Positions 20,735 through 34,179 of a stretch of DNA of 64,000 bases are shown piece after piece. The stretch lies in assembly GCA_002150815.3 (NCBI GenBank), contig NDFF03000018.1, forward strand, positions 229,074 to 293,073. Direction: 5' to 3'. The notes beneath the pieces were generated by a model, which was given only the letters and a program-made list of their open reading frames with translations, was not told the origin of the DNA and ran no database searches. The translations under genes were made by a program, and so were the position numbers. How positions within the stretch are numbered: position 1 is the stretch's first letter; the number at the start of each line of letters is the position of its first letter. Source of the stretch: Grammothele lineata. Lineage: Eukaryota; Basidiomycota; Agaricomycetes; Polyporales; Polyporaceae.

Positions 20735-22151
20735 GGCGACGACGGCGAACCGGCAGGAAAGAGAGAGATGTGCGGAGAGCGTGTACGGTGACGGACAGGA
20801 TCGTTGCGCTCGACCGCGTTTTCGACTTGACCCGACCGCCCGCGCGGATTCCCACGGTGCCGCGCCGACGCGCCTGGCCGTCGTCTCGCCCTGGCTCGCT
20901 CGTGCACGCCGCGCTACGCCCCCTCGCCGCGTCTTGTGGCCGTGAGCGGTGACGTCGACGGCCTCCTCGACGGCGACCACCGGGCCTCCGGCCAGAGGCA
21001 CGCGTCTTCGGCGGGGAAGCGTGCACGAGCTGCTCAGGAAGTTGCTGTGTTATTAAATGTCTCGTAGGTCCCCCCGTGATACCTTGCTACCGCTCGCTCT
21101 CAGGTTGCGATCGCTCAAATCCTCCGCCGCGCAGGCAACTCGTCTCCATCTTGTGCCCATCCCAGCCTTCGGGGGACTTTTCTCGGTACGAGCGTTCGGA
21201 TGCGTGGCGTTTGCCCACGCGAGCGAGAAACCACGGGCATATAGCACATAGCACCCCATTCACGCATCGCGACCTTCTCTCAAGCTCAAGCTTCAAGCAT
21301 CCGCCTGGGCGCCGCAGGCACGCGGGACGGGACCCTATGTCCTGCAAGACCGTTGCGGTACCGTAGGAGTGCCGCTCCTGCCTTACACGACCCCGTACAC
21401 GACCAGGCCGCCACGCAGGCCCCCGGTTTCCCTAGCACGCCCCGCGAGATCGCCCCGTGGTTTCGGAGACTGTGTGCCCGTCGCGCACCCCACGGAGAAG
21501 ACGCCTCGAGGGTCGTACGTACACTCAAACCCGTAGCAGCTGCGCCGGTGGTTATAGCAGGCCCCCGTTCGACGGGCGCGTGTCGCTCTTCTCTCCTGCC
21601 ACGAACCCCGTCCACAATGCATTCCTCCCTCTCCGGCACTCCGATGCCTCGCCCCATTAGGCATCATGCGCCTGCGCGTCCCTGCACCGCTGCGTGGAGC
21701 GCGAACCGCGTCCGCGCCCACATGCGCAAGCGCGAAGCCTCTATATGCCTCCTTGCGCCGAATTCGAAGCCACCGGCACATTCAGTTGCACACACAGCTG
21801 TGACGAGCTGACGACACGCTTGCAGATCAGTGCTGCGAATCTCCAGATGAAGTCCCTTAAGTTCCTCGGAAATCCCGCCCAGGGCTCTACCGCCTATTCC
21901 CAGCACGAATCTCGTCCGCCGCGCTTGAGGGTGGTCATTTGAGGCACCTCGACCCGGTCGACTCGGGGTTCCGCACGTCACTCACGAAGCAAGCTGTGTA
22001 ACGGGATCTGAATGCGTGGAGCACAATCAATTGCGATAGCAAGGCGTGACAAAACAGGGCAAACACGGTGGGAGTTTGGGGCGGTACAGCTCGATCACAA
22101 TGTCCGGAGCGACGCTTGGACGGTATAAGTAGTTGGTTTTCTTGTCGATAT
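20735..22151. other. Intergenic region upstream of the NDUFA4-like gene and downstream of NUP160
   Basis: About 1.4 kb, GC-rich in its first part. Overlapping frames of 60-150 codons on both strands show no family resemblance and no consistent splice model. I see no gene here. Confidence 0.5.
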
Positions 22152-25100
22152 TCATACACCAGCTGCGGATGGCTTCGCCCGCATCGCCTGACTATATTTT
22201 TGAACCCGCTTCGACCGGCTCGCGATCTCCGCCCGGAGCGCATCGAGCAGGGTGCGTCCGCGGGACGAGAGGTCCGTCTGGGCCGCGGCCGCGACCAGTA
22301 CCTGGTCGATGAGCGTGTACGGCAACCACGTCACTGCTGCCGTCTTCGCCAGCTCATCTGTTAGGCGCGAGTCGCTCTGGAAGGAACGTGTCAGTGAAAC
22401 TTCCTCGAAGACGCTGCGACGGGGTCCCATCGGTACTACAGTACCACGTGCAGGTGGAAAAACCGAAGAGAGGGACGCGGTACACTCACACGGCGCATCA
22501 TGGACAGCGTGTACTCGAGCGCTGACTCGAACATCTCGTACCGCAAACACGTACGGATGAGGTACTCGGCGTGGTGTTCCTGTTTCGCGGAACGTACACC
22601 CGCATTAGCTTCAAACAGTACATTTTCTAAGGCACCATCTCACCTCGAGCGCATGAATTAGCCACGGCGGCGGCGCCGCGCGGCGATCCAAGCCAAGGAT
22701 CGTCTCAAGTACGACCTTCGTGTAGGCATAGTCTGTCTGGGGCCCGTCGTGCCGTTCGAGCGACTGCCGCAGATACCGCCAACCCTGGTCTGCCGGGGTA
22801 CCAGGCCATGACGAGACCTGGTCGGTGAGCAGCCAATCAGACGTGTCCTCGCTCCTGCAAGCATATGGGGACCATGGGTGAGTATCGAGACCAAGTGTCT
22901 AGCCCGCTACCACGACGCGAAGGGCGAGAACTGGGAAAGGGGTAGGAGAGATGGGAATGGGAACGAGCAATCAAGGGTGCTTACAGGACCGATTCCGGGC
23001 TCCGGGACAGCCGGAGGCAACACGTCGCGAGGTGGCCAAAGAGGTCGGACATGTCCACGTCGAGGGACCGCGCGGCGGCCATGGCGGTGCTGAATCGGTT
23101 CGCCTGCGCGAGCCGCAGGACGAGCGAGGCAGGGGGGAGCGCAAAATCTGGACGCGTGCACCAGCGGACCGTGAGCAGCGGGAGCGAAAGAGGCGAAAGG
23201 GAGCCGGATCCAGGAAGAACGCACCACCAGCCGACAACAACGTGGGGTCCCTCTGCGCGAGCTCGACTCGCGCGGTGAGGAGCGCGTACTCGAACTGCAT
23301 GTCCTTGAGCGCCACCACCTCGGAGTCGCGCCTGCCCAACGCGTACTTGTCCTCCGGAATATGTTTCGACAGCTTACGGCGTTTACGGGGCTGTCGCGGG
23401 TTCGCGTCAGCGTGTCGGCCGGAGAGTCTGCCTAGCTACCCTTCTGGGACAGCAGCTGGGCCCACGTACCTCATGCCCGGTCTCGACCGTGATGGGCAGA
23501 GTGATCCACTGGCTCTTGGGGTCCACGAGAGCGAGCGCGTTCATAGCCACGACGTACGCTTCGAGCTGCAGCTCGGCAAACTCGACGAAGATTCGCGCAT
23601 CGCCCATAGCGGCCGCAAACTTTCGTGCGCGCTGGTACATTGTAAGTGCGGCTAAGGGCCCGTTAACACCGACAGCACTGCGCAGGGAAGAGCTCGAGCG
23701 AATCTCACCGTTTCGGTAGTCGCCCCTAGAGACATACCACGTGTAGAGGATGCGCGAGTAGAACGGTCGGATGCGAGGGTCCGCGTTCCGAGCTTTGAAA
23801 GCCAGCGCGTCCTCCACCTCGTCCGCCAGGCCGGCGAAGTTGAGCGCCATTAGCCTGTCGACCGCATTTTCCTCGCACATCCGGTACACCAGCTGACTGA
23901 CAGAATCTTTCTTCCTGAACAAGGACGAGGGGCATCAGAAGACGCATGAGCAAAAGGGAAATAGGTTGGAAGACGAACAATCGCTGATAAGGATTCGAAA
24001 TAAGGGCCGTGTACGCGTCCTCGAACTGTCCGAGATCAGTGTGACCCTTGATCACGTTATGCCAGAGACTCGACGTGTCGAGCGCCGGGTCTGCGGCGGA
24101 CAGGGCAAGCTGTGTGAACGAGACATCATACTGCGTGTTCCCGCCGGCCTTGAACAGGTCGGAGACGTGCAGGTAGAACTCGAACTGCGTCGGGAAGAGG
24201 CGACCACCAGGCAAACCCACAGCGAGTGCCTCCTGGTCGTCCAGCGAGAGCGCAGAGTGGGGTCCTGGTTTAACAAATGTGAGGATTTAATTAGCTAACC
24301 GGGCCACCGGAGACGAGGCGAAAGACGACGTCATACTCACCGAAGCTGCCCGCAAGGATCTCCAGCGCATCCGCCGCGTCGTCGTACCTGCCTTCGTCCA
24401 GCCTCAGCCGGCCCCGCACGTACGTCACTCCAGGCGTACGGGGGAGCCACGCCAGGGCCTCTCTCGCGACGTCGCGATATCCTAGGAGTCGGAGCCTTTC
24501 GCAGAAGAGCACCTCCAGCCTCGTCGCATGGGCGGGGGACAGGGACTGCAGGAGGCCGGTCGCATCGAGGAAGCGGTGCGCGGACACGGGGAGCCCCGCG
24601 GCTGAATGGCCGTAGAGATCCGCGAGCCGGTGCACGAGCGAGTACGCCGGTTGGAACTTGGCGCCGCGGCTCCCGGAGACGTTCATATTGCGCATCTGCG
24701 CGATGACGGCGTCCTCATCCCCGCTTGGGGTGGCGGACGCGATCGTGCTGTCCCCCGCTGGCTGGCGGGCGACGTGGCGGAGCATGGCGATGCCGCGGAA
24801 GACGACAAAGATTTCAGCGAGTAAGCCCACATCCCATGTGCGGAGTTCCTTGTCTAGGAAGAGCAGGAAGATCATGAGCGCGAGGGCGATGTCGTAGCGC
24901 GCGTGGACGGAGGTCATGACGTATGAAGCAGTGAGAGCCTTAACCCACTCGGGGCTGATGGGCCGGGAGAGGAGCTCGACCTCGTCGTCCTCTCTCTTCA
25001 CTTCCTTGTCGAAGCCTCCGATAATGTCGAGCACGAAGCGAGCGCCCTCCTGGATGTTGCCGAGGTTCCTCAGACGTTCCGCAACCCATTGGACGAGGCT

Positions 25101-26996
25101 TTCGTCGATTTCCTCGTTGAACGACGTCGAGCGCACTTGGTCCTCGATGATGTCCGAGTAAGGAAAAGCCGTCTCTTGGTGGGCGACTTCGTGTAGCCGG
25201 TCCTCCAGAAGCCGCAGAAGCCGAGGCCCAAGCCGGCTGCGCATTATCCATAAAACCTCGAGAAGGGCAAACTGATGGTCAACGGTCTGGGTCGTGGACA
25301 GCTGTCGGTGTAACCGGAGGGCAAGGTCCTCGCCCGCTAGGGACGCGATGCGTTCTCGTTCAATGATGAGAATGCCGTCATCAGGGTTGCCGCGCCCTAT
25401 GGCCAATGGCCAACGGCCGTTTCGTTCGATCTCTCGACAGCGAGCGATGAAGCCCTCCCAATCGCGTTTGAGGGCGTTCCAGTAGTTCTGGTCCAGCGGA
25501 GCGCCCGTCTTCGGGTCCTTGGTTCGCTGCACGGTGCAGCCAACCACGGACGTGATTTGCTCAGCGACAGTGGCATATGAGATGAGGAGCTGCGGGGGAT
25601 ATGGCGGCGGGAGCGATCTGCAAGCATCGGTATACTGGTTGATGGCCGACTGCAGCGTGAGGGGAGAAAAGGTCCCAGGGCGCATGATGGCGTCGAAGAA
25701 CTTGTCGGCCATGGATCCGCAAGAGAGCAAGAGCTCGTCCAAGAATGCAGGCGTGAGCTCCGCCTCTTGCGCGTATGTCGCCGAAGTCCAGGTGCCGGTG
25801 GTAGCGACATCTGCGGGCTCCCAAGGGAGGAGCCGGACTTCCACCATGGACTGGCCCTGCCTGTCCCAGAGCGTATACAATGTGTCGTCAAGCACGGCGA
25901 AGTCCTGCAGATGGCAATGCACGCTTGTTTCCGACGCTTCGAACGCGGTGATTGGTCGGAGGGTGTCGCCGTCTACCGAAAAGAGCTGGAAGAAGCCCCC
26001 TGAGGTTAACGAGCCCTCGGTTGGGACGAAAGCCAAGACATGAGGTTCATCGGCGTGTTCAGGCGTGAAGACGCACAGAAGCCTTTGTGGCTCGGGCGGA
26101 AGAAGCACGAAGGGTCTAGCGGGACCGGGCGAGGCTCGGGGAGGAGCTACGACGCGCCCCGGTGCCGTGGAGGGGAGCGCGTGCTCTGCCACACACCCGC
26201 CCCTTGCTGTCCACATCCGGAGATGACGGTCGCGAGATAGAGTCCATACGCTCCCGATATCTGTCGGCTGCGGGTGAGTTGCAATAGAGACGATGTCCGA
26301 GCCGCCGGGAGGGCTGGTGTGAAGGAGGGACGCGATAGAGTGCAAGAAGGAACGGGAGTCGTATCTGGACTCTCGCCAAACGTCTGATCGAGAAGAAAAC
26401 GTGGGGTGAGGCGTAAAGCTTATGTCCACGGGCGGAATTGGCCTACCGTCGGTTGTGTCACCTCCGAGGGCGTCCGCCTCCAGGCGCAAAAGGGAGCCGT
26501 CGGGTAGGGTGAGGACGACGGAATGAGTGCCCTGCACCTGGACGAGGCCATCACAGGGAGTCTGAATTACATACTCGCGGTACCACCTGCGGCTTGCCGT
26601 GGGGGACCAGAGTGGCGCGCCGTCGCGGAGCGGAATGACGATGCGGTATAGAGAAGAGAAGCGGGTGACGAGGAGGACGTGCAATTCCTCATTCTCCCAG
26701 AGCATGATGGAGGGAGAGGGGAGGATGGCTGCGGGGAAGTCGAAGCGGAGGGGCGGGAGGTGCTGTGTGAGGGAGAGGAGCTCGAGGAGGTGGCCTGCAT
26801 GGGAGACGCGGAGGAGGATGGTGCCGGTCTGGATAGAGTGGAAGAGGGAGGAGAAGGAGGCGTGTTCTGGAGACTGGGCGACGGCATAGCGCGGCTGGTC
26901 GGTGGGGAGGCGTTTCTGGGTGGAGAAGACAGGGATGGGCTGTGTGGCTGGGAAGAGGGCGGAGAGGTGGGACGCGACGAGGACAGAGGGCTCCAT
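22152..26996 (-). CDS. NUP120: Nucleoporin Nup160/Nup120
   Basis: Nine exons: 24341..26996, 23979..24264, 23709..23914, 23470..23651, 23228..23390, 22985..23147, 22644..22854, 22490..22579 and 22152..22376, giving 4182 nt and 1393 residues, near the size of human Nup160 (about 1,400). The N-terminal ~450 residues fit a beta-propeller, with the family segment DIVSIATHPQPTDIGSVWTLSRD...LRMWT. The rest is helical and ends in the Nup160-type C-terminal helices (LTDELAKTAAVTWLPYTLID). It is a scaffold subunit of the Y-complex (Nup107-160) that coats nuclear pores. The large first exon and small 3' exons are usual in this fungus. I am sure of the family; a boundary error of a few residues is possible in the small exons. 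Confidence 0.88.
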
Positions 26997-27858
26997 GGGG
27001 ACTCGGGCGCGCGGAGGGCCGCTGGGGGACGCGCGGGCGAGTGAGTGCTCTGGGCCGTGCGCGTGCGAGGAGCTGGGCGGAGAGTCGCGGACGAAAGGCA
27101 GAGGAGTCGAGCGTGGTCAGCGAGCGTGGTCAGGCCGAGCTCAACCTCGCGAGCCGCGGCGAGCTCTCAGGCCTCAGGCAGCGCGCGCGCGTTCGACGTC
27201 ACGTCACGGACGCGTGATGGTCACGACCTACCGTGTCCTCGGAGAAAGACCGTCACGGACAGACACACACGGCACTCGCTCGTCTCGCTCTGCAACGACT
27301 GCCGTGGCCGCCCGGCCTATCCCTCGTCCACCATGCTGCAGGACCCACGCCGGCTCGTTAACCAGTGCCTGGTCGTTCCCCGCACGCGTCTTCCCGGCCG
27401 CCGCCCGCACTCGTCTCCCATACTCAGTCTTCTCCCCGTCACGCCCCGGCTCTCCATCACTCCCCAACCCAGTTCCCCTTCGTTCGCCTTTTTCCAGAGC
27501 CGTATGTTCTCGATCGGTCGCCCATGCGGCCTCCGCGCGAGGGCGTGGGCTATTCCGTCACCGTCCCCTTCTGTCCTTACACGACGAATCGTCGATTCGA
27601 CGATTCCACCCAATTCCAATGTACACACATACACCTGTTCTTCCTGCGACGCGTGTATATAAGTCCTCTCGCTCTTCGTCGAGACGGTAAGCAAATCCTA
27701 CACTCCTTGGTAGCCTGCGCACCCTCCAGCGCAGACCGCCCTTTTCGCTTTTTCTTTCTGTACATTAGATCTTCTTTTCGCGCTCCTCGCTCGCTGACCC
27801 CAGCCCGCACCGCGGGCCCGCCCGTCCGCCCTCGCGCACGTCGACCTCCACGCTCGCT
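26997..27858. promoter_or_regulatory. Divergent promoter region between NUP160 and a small unknown gene
   Basis: GC-rich. A TATA-like gtatataag at 27654..27662 sits about 200 bp upstream of the plus-strand ATG at 27859. Overlapping frames here show no family signal. Confidence 0.5.
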
Positions 27859-28455
27859 ATGGATCCCGGCTCGGGCATGTCCACCTTCGACGCCATCCTC
27901 TTCCCTGCCGACGACCGCCCGCCCCACATCGTCCCGCTCATGACCAGCGCCGTCCCTCTCAGCCACCCGACCCCTAACGCCGAGCCCTACCGCGCCGGCC
28001 GCGCCCCGCACCCGGAGATGTATATGGACTACATCGCAGACCAGCTGGGCTCCCAGGCCTGGCGCTTCCATGTGCGTGGGCACCCTGAGATTAATTGCCG
28101 GAAGTCCTGCTAATTCGCCGAACTGGTTCCCTCTCTCCCCCTTCTCGACTGCCTACCCTTCTCCCGTCTACAGCTCGTGGAGGCGCTCGACGGCATGCTC
28201 AAGAAATTCCCCGCGCCCTACATCATCTTCTACCCCCTACTCTCGCGTGACGGCATGCCCTTCCCGGTCAACAAATGCATCCGCGAGATCCAGGGCCAGG
28301 TCTTCGACGAAGCTCGCGCCTGGCGAGGCAACCTCGTCGTCGCCAAGTACCGCGACGCCGAGTACTCGGCCATGACCGACGCCTCCATGGCCGACTTCCC
28401 TATCATCAAGAACTATCTCTCTACCCACCTCACCCCCAGGCCGACTTCTCCCTAA
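27859..28455 (+). CDS. Hypothetical small protein
   Basis: Two exons, 27859..28071 and 28174..28455 (495 nt, 164 residues), separated by a GT-AG intron. The first exon is Pro-rich and acidic (MSTFDAILFPADDRPPHIV), and the second looks helical (LVEALDGMLKKFPAPYIIFYPLLSR, then VNKCIREIQGQ). A second Met at residue 7 could be the real start. No signal peptide, membrane span or catalytic motif is visible. I do not recognise the family; the clean splice and TATA box argue that it is real. Confidence 0.65.
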
Positions 28456-28944
28456 GGGTGCGTGCTTCTCCCGTCCGCCCTGCTTTCATAGCTAAAATAG
28501 AACTCTTAAGGATCCGCAGAGCCAGCCTGACCAGGCGTCCCTGAGCCTCTCGGCCTGCTGCGCGGTTGCAAGGACAGCTTTCTTCTCCCATTCTTCGACA
28601 CACTTTTCTTCGTTCTTGTTTTCTTCTAACCTCGTCGTATTCGCCGGCGTTTTTTGTCGCTTCTCCGGCGTGCCTCACGCCTCTTTCCTATTGCTTCGCA
28701 TCCTGTATATATCCCATCGCTCCCTGCACCCCGGATCGTCGCTGTGTGTACCGTACACGCGCCCCTAATTCCATGTTGTATATATTCGCACGTGAGCGGC
28801 CAACATCAGATAACGCGCTGAGCCTGAGCGACAAACCAAAAACAGCGAACGAGCTCCGAGTAGAAAGTCCCCAGCTCCGCCACGCCACGCACGAGGCCCT
28901 CGTGTGCCATGGCCTACAACCCCCGTTCCCGTGCAGCGTACACA
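28456..28944. other. Convergent 3' intergenic region
   Basis: Pyrimidine-rich after the stop of the small unknown gene. No gene seen. Probably the 3' UTRs of the two convergent genes. Confidence 0.5.
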
Positions 28945-30882
28945 TCAGAGCTCCCCGTGCGCCTTCTCTTTTTCGGCCGCCGCATCTACTCGCGCCTTTG
29001 CCTCCGCCTCTTCGCGTTCCTTGGCTTTCTGCGCCTTCTTTGGGTCGCAGTGCTCCGGGATGGGACTCGCGGGGTCGATCGGGGGGTGCATGACCGTCCC
29101 AACCCTGCCGTACTTCTTCGACTCCGCGTAGAACTTCTTCCAATGCTCGACGCCCTGCAAGCGAGGGGAAAATGCGAGGATCCCCGCAGCGAGGGGCCAA
29201 GGAATGAATGCAGAGAAAGCCATGTCAGCGTCGAATGACAATGCACGGGCCCACCCTGCACCGTATGCGCACACCACACATCGCCTCTCGCGCTGCATAC
29301 CAGACGCCACAGGACGCTCGTGCCGTGGTCCGTCAGCCCACCCGTTCACTGGCTAACCCAGGGTAGCAACTGGAAGCCACAGCGCGGGGAGCTAAGCGCG
29401 ATGTGTGTGCGGGCGCGGGCGTCCGCAAGGGGGCACATCGGGCGGAATGGAACACGCACCCTCTGCTCGCTTTCGCTTAGCCCACGCAGGTCGTGCGTGA
29501 GGTGCGTTTTGAAGCAGCCGGTGCCGTACGCGCGCGCGGCGTCCTTCCCAGCCCTGAGCAATAGGTGGTGGGAGCGCCATCCGCGCGTCGGACGTCGAGA
29601 GCGCGGGGCGCGGATCGAGGAGCGGAGAAACACGAAGGAGGCGGGCCCGATCGGCGAGAAAGGATGACGGCGTGTGCGGGACACATGCGCCGACGGGAAG
29701 GGGAGGAAGACGCGTGGGCGGAGCTGGAGTGAGCAAACGGACGTGCAAGCGAATAACATTGGATGGTTGGGCGTGCAGACGTACATGACATGATAAGACC
29801 CGCCAGGGCCGTAGGTCGCCCGGTTGCTACTGACGTCGTACACGACGCCGTCAATCTAGATCGTGCGAGAGGGTGTAGAATGAAACGCATGATGGGAACG
29901 GGAGGAGCTGGGTGAGCTTCGCGGGAGGAGCATGCGCTGTAGCTCCCCCTCCTCCGGGCACAACGCGGTGCTGGGAGAAGTAAGAGCGTGGGGAGGAAAG
30001 GGATCGAACGTACCGCGATGTACACGGGTTTCTCGGGATTTGTCCCGTCAAACTGGGCGAGCGAATTTTCGGAGAAGAGCCGGTCGGTCGTCTGCATGTT
30101 GTGAGCACGCGTCAGCGCGGTTCCAGGATCTAGCCCTTTCAAACAAACACGCGTCCAAGCACGAGGTGGGTACGGCGCGGTGTCCGCTGGTCGTGGACAT
30201 GACGTTGCGCTGCTCCGTGCAAGGGACGGGACGACATGAACAGAGGCCGAGAGACGCACCGAAAAGTATTTACTGATGTTTGGGGGCTCGAGCTCCCACA
30301 AGTAGCTACCTGTGAAGAACTTGCCGGCGAGGACGATGAATATCGTTGCGTAAAGTATGAACTTCAGGAGTCCTAGGCAGCCGATCTCAACCTCCTCGGT
30401 CGGGTCAGGCTCCTCGGGGCCAACCTCTTCACCGCGTGCGAGCTTCTCCTCCCTCTCTTTCTTCCGTGCTAGCCACTCGGCGTGCGCTTTCTCGCGTTCG
30501 GCACGGTATTGAGCGTATCTGTTGAACGGAACGTCATAAGCATGCACTCACAAGCAGCGGGCTACAACCGTTGGGGTTCACGGAAGAAATAATGGGAGAA
30601 GGGGACGGGCAAGTTCTACGGCTCATAGTCGTGCAGGGTTGGGACTCACGCGAGGAAAGGTCGGTTGGCTTGCTTGGTGGAGACCTGCCTGTTGGGGTCC
30701 ACTGGATCCTCGACAGTCGGATATTCGTCCTTGAGGGGAAAGCCTGCCCACGGCGAGCCTGGCGCGGAGCCTGGGGTCCGTGGTCCCAATGGCTTTCCGT
30801 CCGGGCCTTTGTCCACGTCCTGAAGCTTCTCCGGGCGGCGGCGCTTAGGGGGGTCGCCGTCAGGGTTCATGAGCCAGGACAT
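28945..30882 (-). CDS. Membrane-anchored cytochrome b5-fold (MAPR/Dap1-like) heme-binding protein
   Basis: Exons 30650..30882, 30260..30518, 30014..30091, 29785..29855, 29460..29553 and 28945..29154 give 945 nt and 314 residues. The N-terminal part is charged and Pro-rich. One membrane span (CLGLLKFILYATIFIVLAG) precedes the cytochrome b5-like heme/steroid-binding domain: LAQFDGTNPEKPVYIAIDGVVYDV, YGPGGSYHVMAGKDAARAYGTGCF and LRGLSESE. The YGPGGxYHxxAGKDA block marks the membrane-associated progesterone receptor (MAPR) branch, which binds heme through Tyr rather than paired His. Yeast Dap1 of this family supports Erg11 in sterol synthesis; a similar role is an inference. The tail is a Glu/Lys/Ala-rich helix ending KEKAHGEL, which resembles but is not a standard ER-retention signal. 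Confidence 0.88.
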
Positions 30883-32052
30883 GCCGGCAGAGTGCTATGG
30901 CAGACAAATATCAAGCACGGCGGGCTGCAGCACACAGGCCAGGAGATGGTGCAGAGGAGAGGGATGGGCGTGCGAAGCGCAGTGGTGTCGACGTGGACGT
31001 GCGAGGAGAGGCCGAGCGGTGCGCATGCTGGGCGAGAGAGACCCACGGCGCGACAGACAGCGCGCGTGATAAGCTCGAGTCGCGACGCGCCCACAGCGGC
31101 GGTGAGAATCAGGTCCCACCAGGTTATGTAGCATCTGTGCTATACCATCCGCATCCACCGAGGACTCGCCTTGCACTATGGTCGTCGGTCGTGTAGGCGA
31201 GCATAGTCCAACGTCTGTAGAGAGGGCAAGCCACACTCTACCCGAGCGCCGCCCATTCCAGATCATCCTGCACCCGGCTAGGACTCCTAGTGCCACCATC
31301 GCCAAAAGCTCCAAGATTGATATTGCTGTCTCAGACTGCAAGGATTAACCGGGACAGATGTGCCTTATCGCCCGGCGTCGCCGCCGAGGGTTCCAAAGCG
31401 CGACCTTCCGTCTGGGACCAACAAACCCCACAAGAGGTGATCGCTAGTTCCGAGGGCTGACTGGTCTCGTCACGCAACACACGCTCACTTAGCAATCAAA
31501 CGCTGACGAGACTCCGACTCCGTTCCACCCCAGCGACGGTCCCGAGCTCCGACAACGAACAGATCCGGGTCTACAATGATAGATACAAGTAAGAACGAAC
31601 CATATATTAGAATGCTACTGAAGCACGATGGGACGTCGTATTAGTATCACCACTAGTAAGGTATGATAGTTGTTACATTGTGTGTGCAGAGTATAGAAGA
31701 AATTGTCAAGACTAGGGGGGATGAGCTGAGAGGCGTGGGGATGATGTGGAGGATGAAGATGCAACAATGGAGGACCAGGCCCAGTACGAAAGCTGCTAAG
31801 CGTGAAAAAGGATGAGCGCGACGAGGATTAGTGAACGATGGACCCGCCCAGGGAAATACGAAGGAATGATGCGATGAGGGATATGACGACAGGAGCGATA
31901 GCCGCGGGACTGTAGTATGATGACATAGAGATGATGAGCGTTCGGGTGCATGATGGCATATTGTTGCAGACTGACATGGGCATAAGATATCACGGGCGAA
32001 AAAGCATAGAGGTACGCCGAGCAAGAAACGACACCGAATCGTCATGCGCGAG
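30883..32052. other. Intergenic region downstream of the RGS gene and upstream of the MAPR gene
   Basis: About 1.2 kb. The 148-codon minus-strand frame at 30895..31341 lacks any family signal and overlaps the likely promoter of the MAPR gene. The part near 31600..32050 is AT-richer and probably the 3' UTR of the RGS gene. Confidence 0.5.
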
Positions 32053-34179
32053 TCATCGTTGTTCGGTCCCTGGCTGACGCTCCTGGATTGCCGCCCGTTG
32101 AGATATCGTCACGTATGCCCCGCCAACCTCCTCTTCAGCAGAGCTCAGACCTGGAGGCACTGATGGTGTTGATGAGCTCGAGTTCATGAGGGGAAAGTCC
32201 GCTAGAGGGCCATCGTCCTCCTCGACCAGCTTGATCTTCAGCGCAAGGAATCGCGGAGTCTTGATGAACTGGCAAGTGACTCCAGTCAGCGCATGAACCA
32301 AAACGTGGCACAGTCGTACTCACCTTCGGGACGGAGTCCGTTGCCATGAGGCGGAAGACGTGAGTCTGAATGCGCTCGTACAACCGGATCATCGTCTGAA
32401 GCTGAGTCGCGTTGAAAGCGTTCGCTTGTTCAAGCTCCACACGACCCTGGAACGTCTTCCCAGTTAAGCTCTGGATGACGTCGCTGAGGTAGCCGGAGAG
32501 CTCATTCCGGAGACCGTGGTCAATGTTGAGTTCGTTCTGGCTCGATGGTGCTAGGTAGGTGTTGTAGATAACAAACGCCTTCTGGATGAGTGACTCATGA
32601 TGCTTCTCCATGGCGAGCTGACCAGGTGTGTTCTTGCCAGCGCCGCGAGCTGCTGGAGGGTTGGAAGCGATTGCGCTAGACGTTGTGCTGAACGACTTCT
32701 TGAAGTCCTGGACGTCGAGGTAGAACGACAAGTTTTCCTCGCAGAAGTTGCTGCGCAAGAACTCGCGGAAGAGAGCGCGAAGTTGGGGCTCCTCCATGAT
32801 GAACTTGAGGCGATCGGTATTGGACTCCTTGTGACCCTTCTTCTCAGCATCGTAGCTCGCGTTGAGCTTCTCCGTCATAGAAATCCGGCGGTGGATTTTA
32901 GCATCGCTGGTCGCAACGCCATCAGCGGTCGACGCCTCGACACTGCGATCCTCCGATGTCCGCGTCGTACTAGCGACATTGGCATTTGAGCTGTTAGGCG
33001 ACGGCCTAGCACCGTCGGGCATATCCCAGCGTGCGAGTCGACGGCCCTCATCGGTAACCTTGTAGATGGCCTTTGCCGTGCAGCGGAACTCTCCGTGTTG
33101 CTATATAAATTAGGTCAGTTAAGGACTATACGTGACAACCAGTGTACGCACTGATATGGTGGAGTTCGCACCCCCAGCAGCTCCCCGTACTGTGAAGATG
33201 ATGGCAGAGTCGTTGTTCTTGCGCTTGTCAGAGACGAGCGTGATAAGGCCGAACCGGACGAACTGCGCAGCCATCTCCGCTGCCTCCTCCCTGCCGATCA
33301 CAGACGTGAAGTCACATAGCCACTCCAACGCCGTCACGGCCGCGAAGCAGTGCTTGTGCACCATCGACGCCTTCCCCTGGCCCTTGTCCGTCACATCCAT
33401 GAGAGCTACACCCTTCGACCGCTGGTTGTACTTCTGGAAAGTGTCCATGGTATCCATATACTCGGGAGGGTAGTTCGGTTGACGCCCAACGAAGCGGCGG
33501 AAGAGGGCGGTGATGGCAGAATGAGATACAATGATCTCATCGTCGACTGACCGTCGCTCGAGATGGAGAAGCTTCATGCAGATGGGCTGGGTGGAAAAGA
33601 CGTGGCCGAGATGGTCGCCGTTGATACCGTTCTTACTCATGAACCGCTCCAGGACGTGAAGACCCTTGGGCGTCAGAACGTAAACACCACGCTCTTTGAA
33701 GAGGTTCGATCCAGGATCCGCTGCGTTCTCGATGAGGCGGGCATCCATAAACTGCTGGCACATGGCCTTGGCCATATCGCGTGTCATGGAGAAAGTCGTC
33801 GTGGTCGTGGTCGTTACGATACGGGAGGGGTCTCGGGGATCCGGCCCACGGTTCGATTGCGAGAACTTGAGCGATGCCAAGTTCCTCGCAGCGTCATCGC
33901 TATACATCGTGATGAGGGGGGGAGTATAAGTGAGTGGACATAAGGACGTACGTGGTGAAGGAATTAGGGAAACTGCGGAAGTATTGCCTGTTCGTTGCGA
34001 GCTCCAGGGAGACGACCAGGGTTGCGAACAGATCCAGCGTATCCTGAACGAGGAGATGAGAAACGAAAAAGACGGCACGGAAAGACCGAGGCGCAGACCT
34101 TGAGGAAGGGCCTGCCGCGTTTTGTCGTCTTCATCATGTGCGACGAAGTCGCCGATGGAGCCTCTGCTGCTGGAGGCAT
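32053..34179 (-). CDS. thn1: Regulator of G-protein signalling with DEP domains (Thn1/FlbA/Sst2 type)
   Basis: Exons 34099..34179, 33952..34043, 33152..33899, 32324..33100 and 32053..32268 give 1914 nt and 637 residues. The N-terminus (KRGRPFLKDTLDLFATLVVS) and the Ser/Thr run before FSMTRDMAKAMCQQFMDARL are hallmarks of the fungal FlbA/Thn1 group. Two DEP domains follow (about residues 90-165 and 215-300), then the RGS domain at about 404-575, with FIMEEPQLRALFREFLRSNF, CEENLSFYLDVQDF and a final RIQTHVFRLMATDSVPKF. The protein speeds GTP hydrolysis by G-alpha and dampens G-protein signalling. In Schizophyllum, thn1 mutants are altered in aerial growth and hydrophobin expression; that role is transferred by homology. 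Confidence 0.92.

Noticed and set aside
29477..30547. Continuous 356-codon frame across several MAPR exons
   Set aside because: It reads through three introns with good donor and acceptor sites; only the spliced model yields the cytochrome b5-like domain.
30895..31341. 148-codon minus-strand frame starting with a hydrophobic segment
   Set aside because: No recognisable domain and it overlaps the likely promoter of the MAPR gene.
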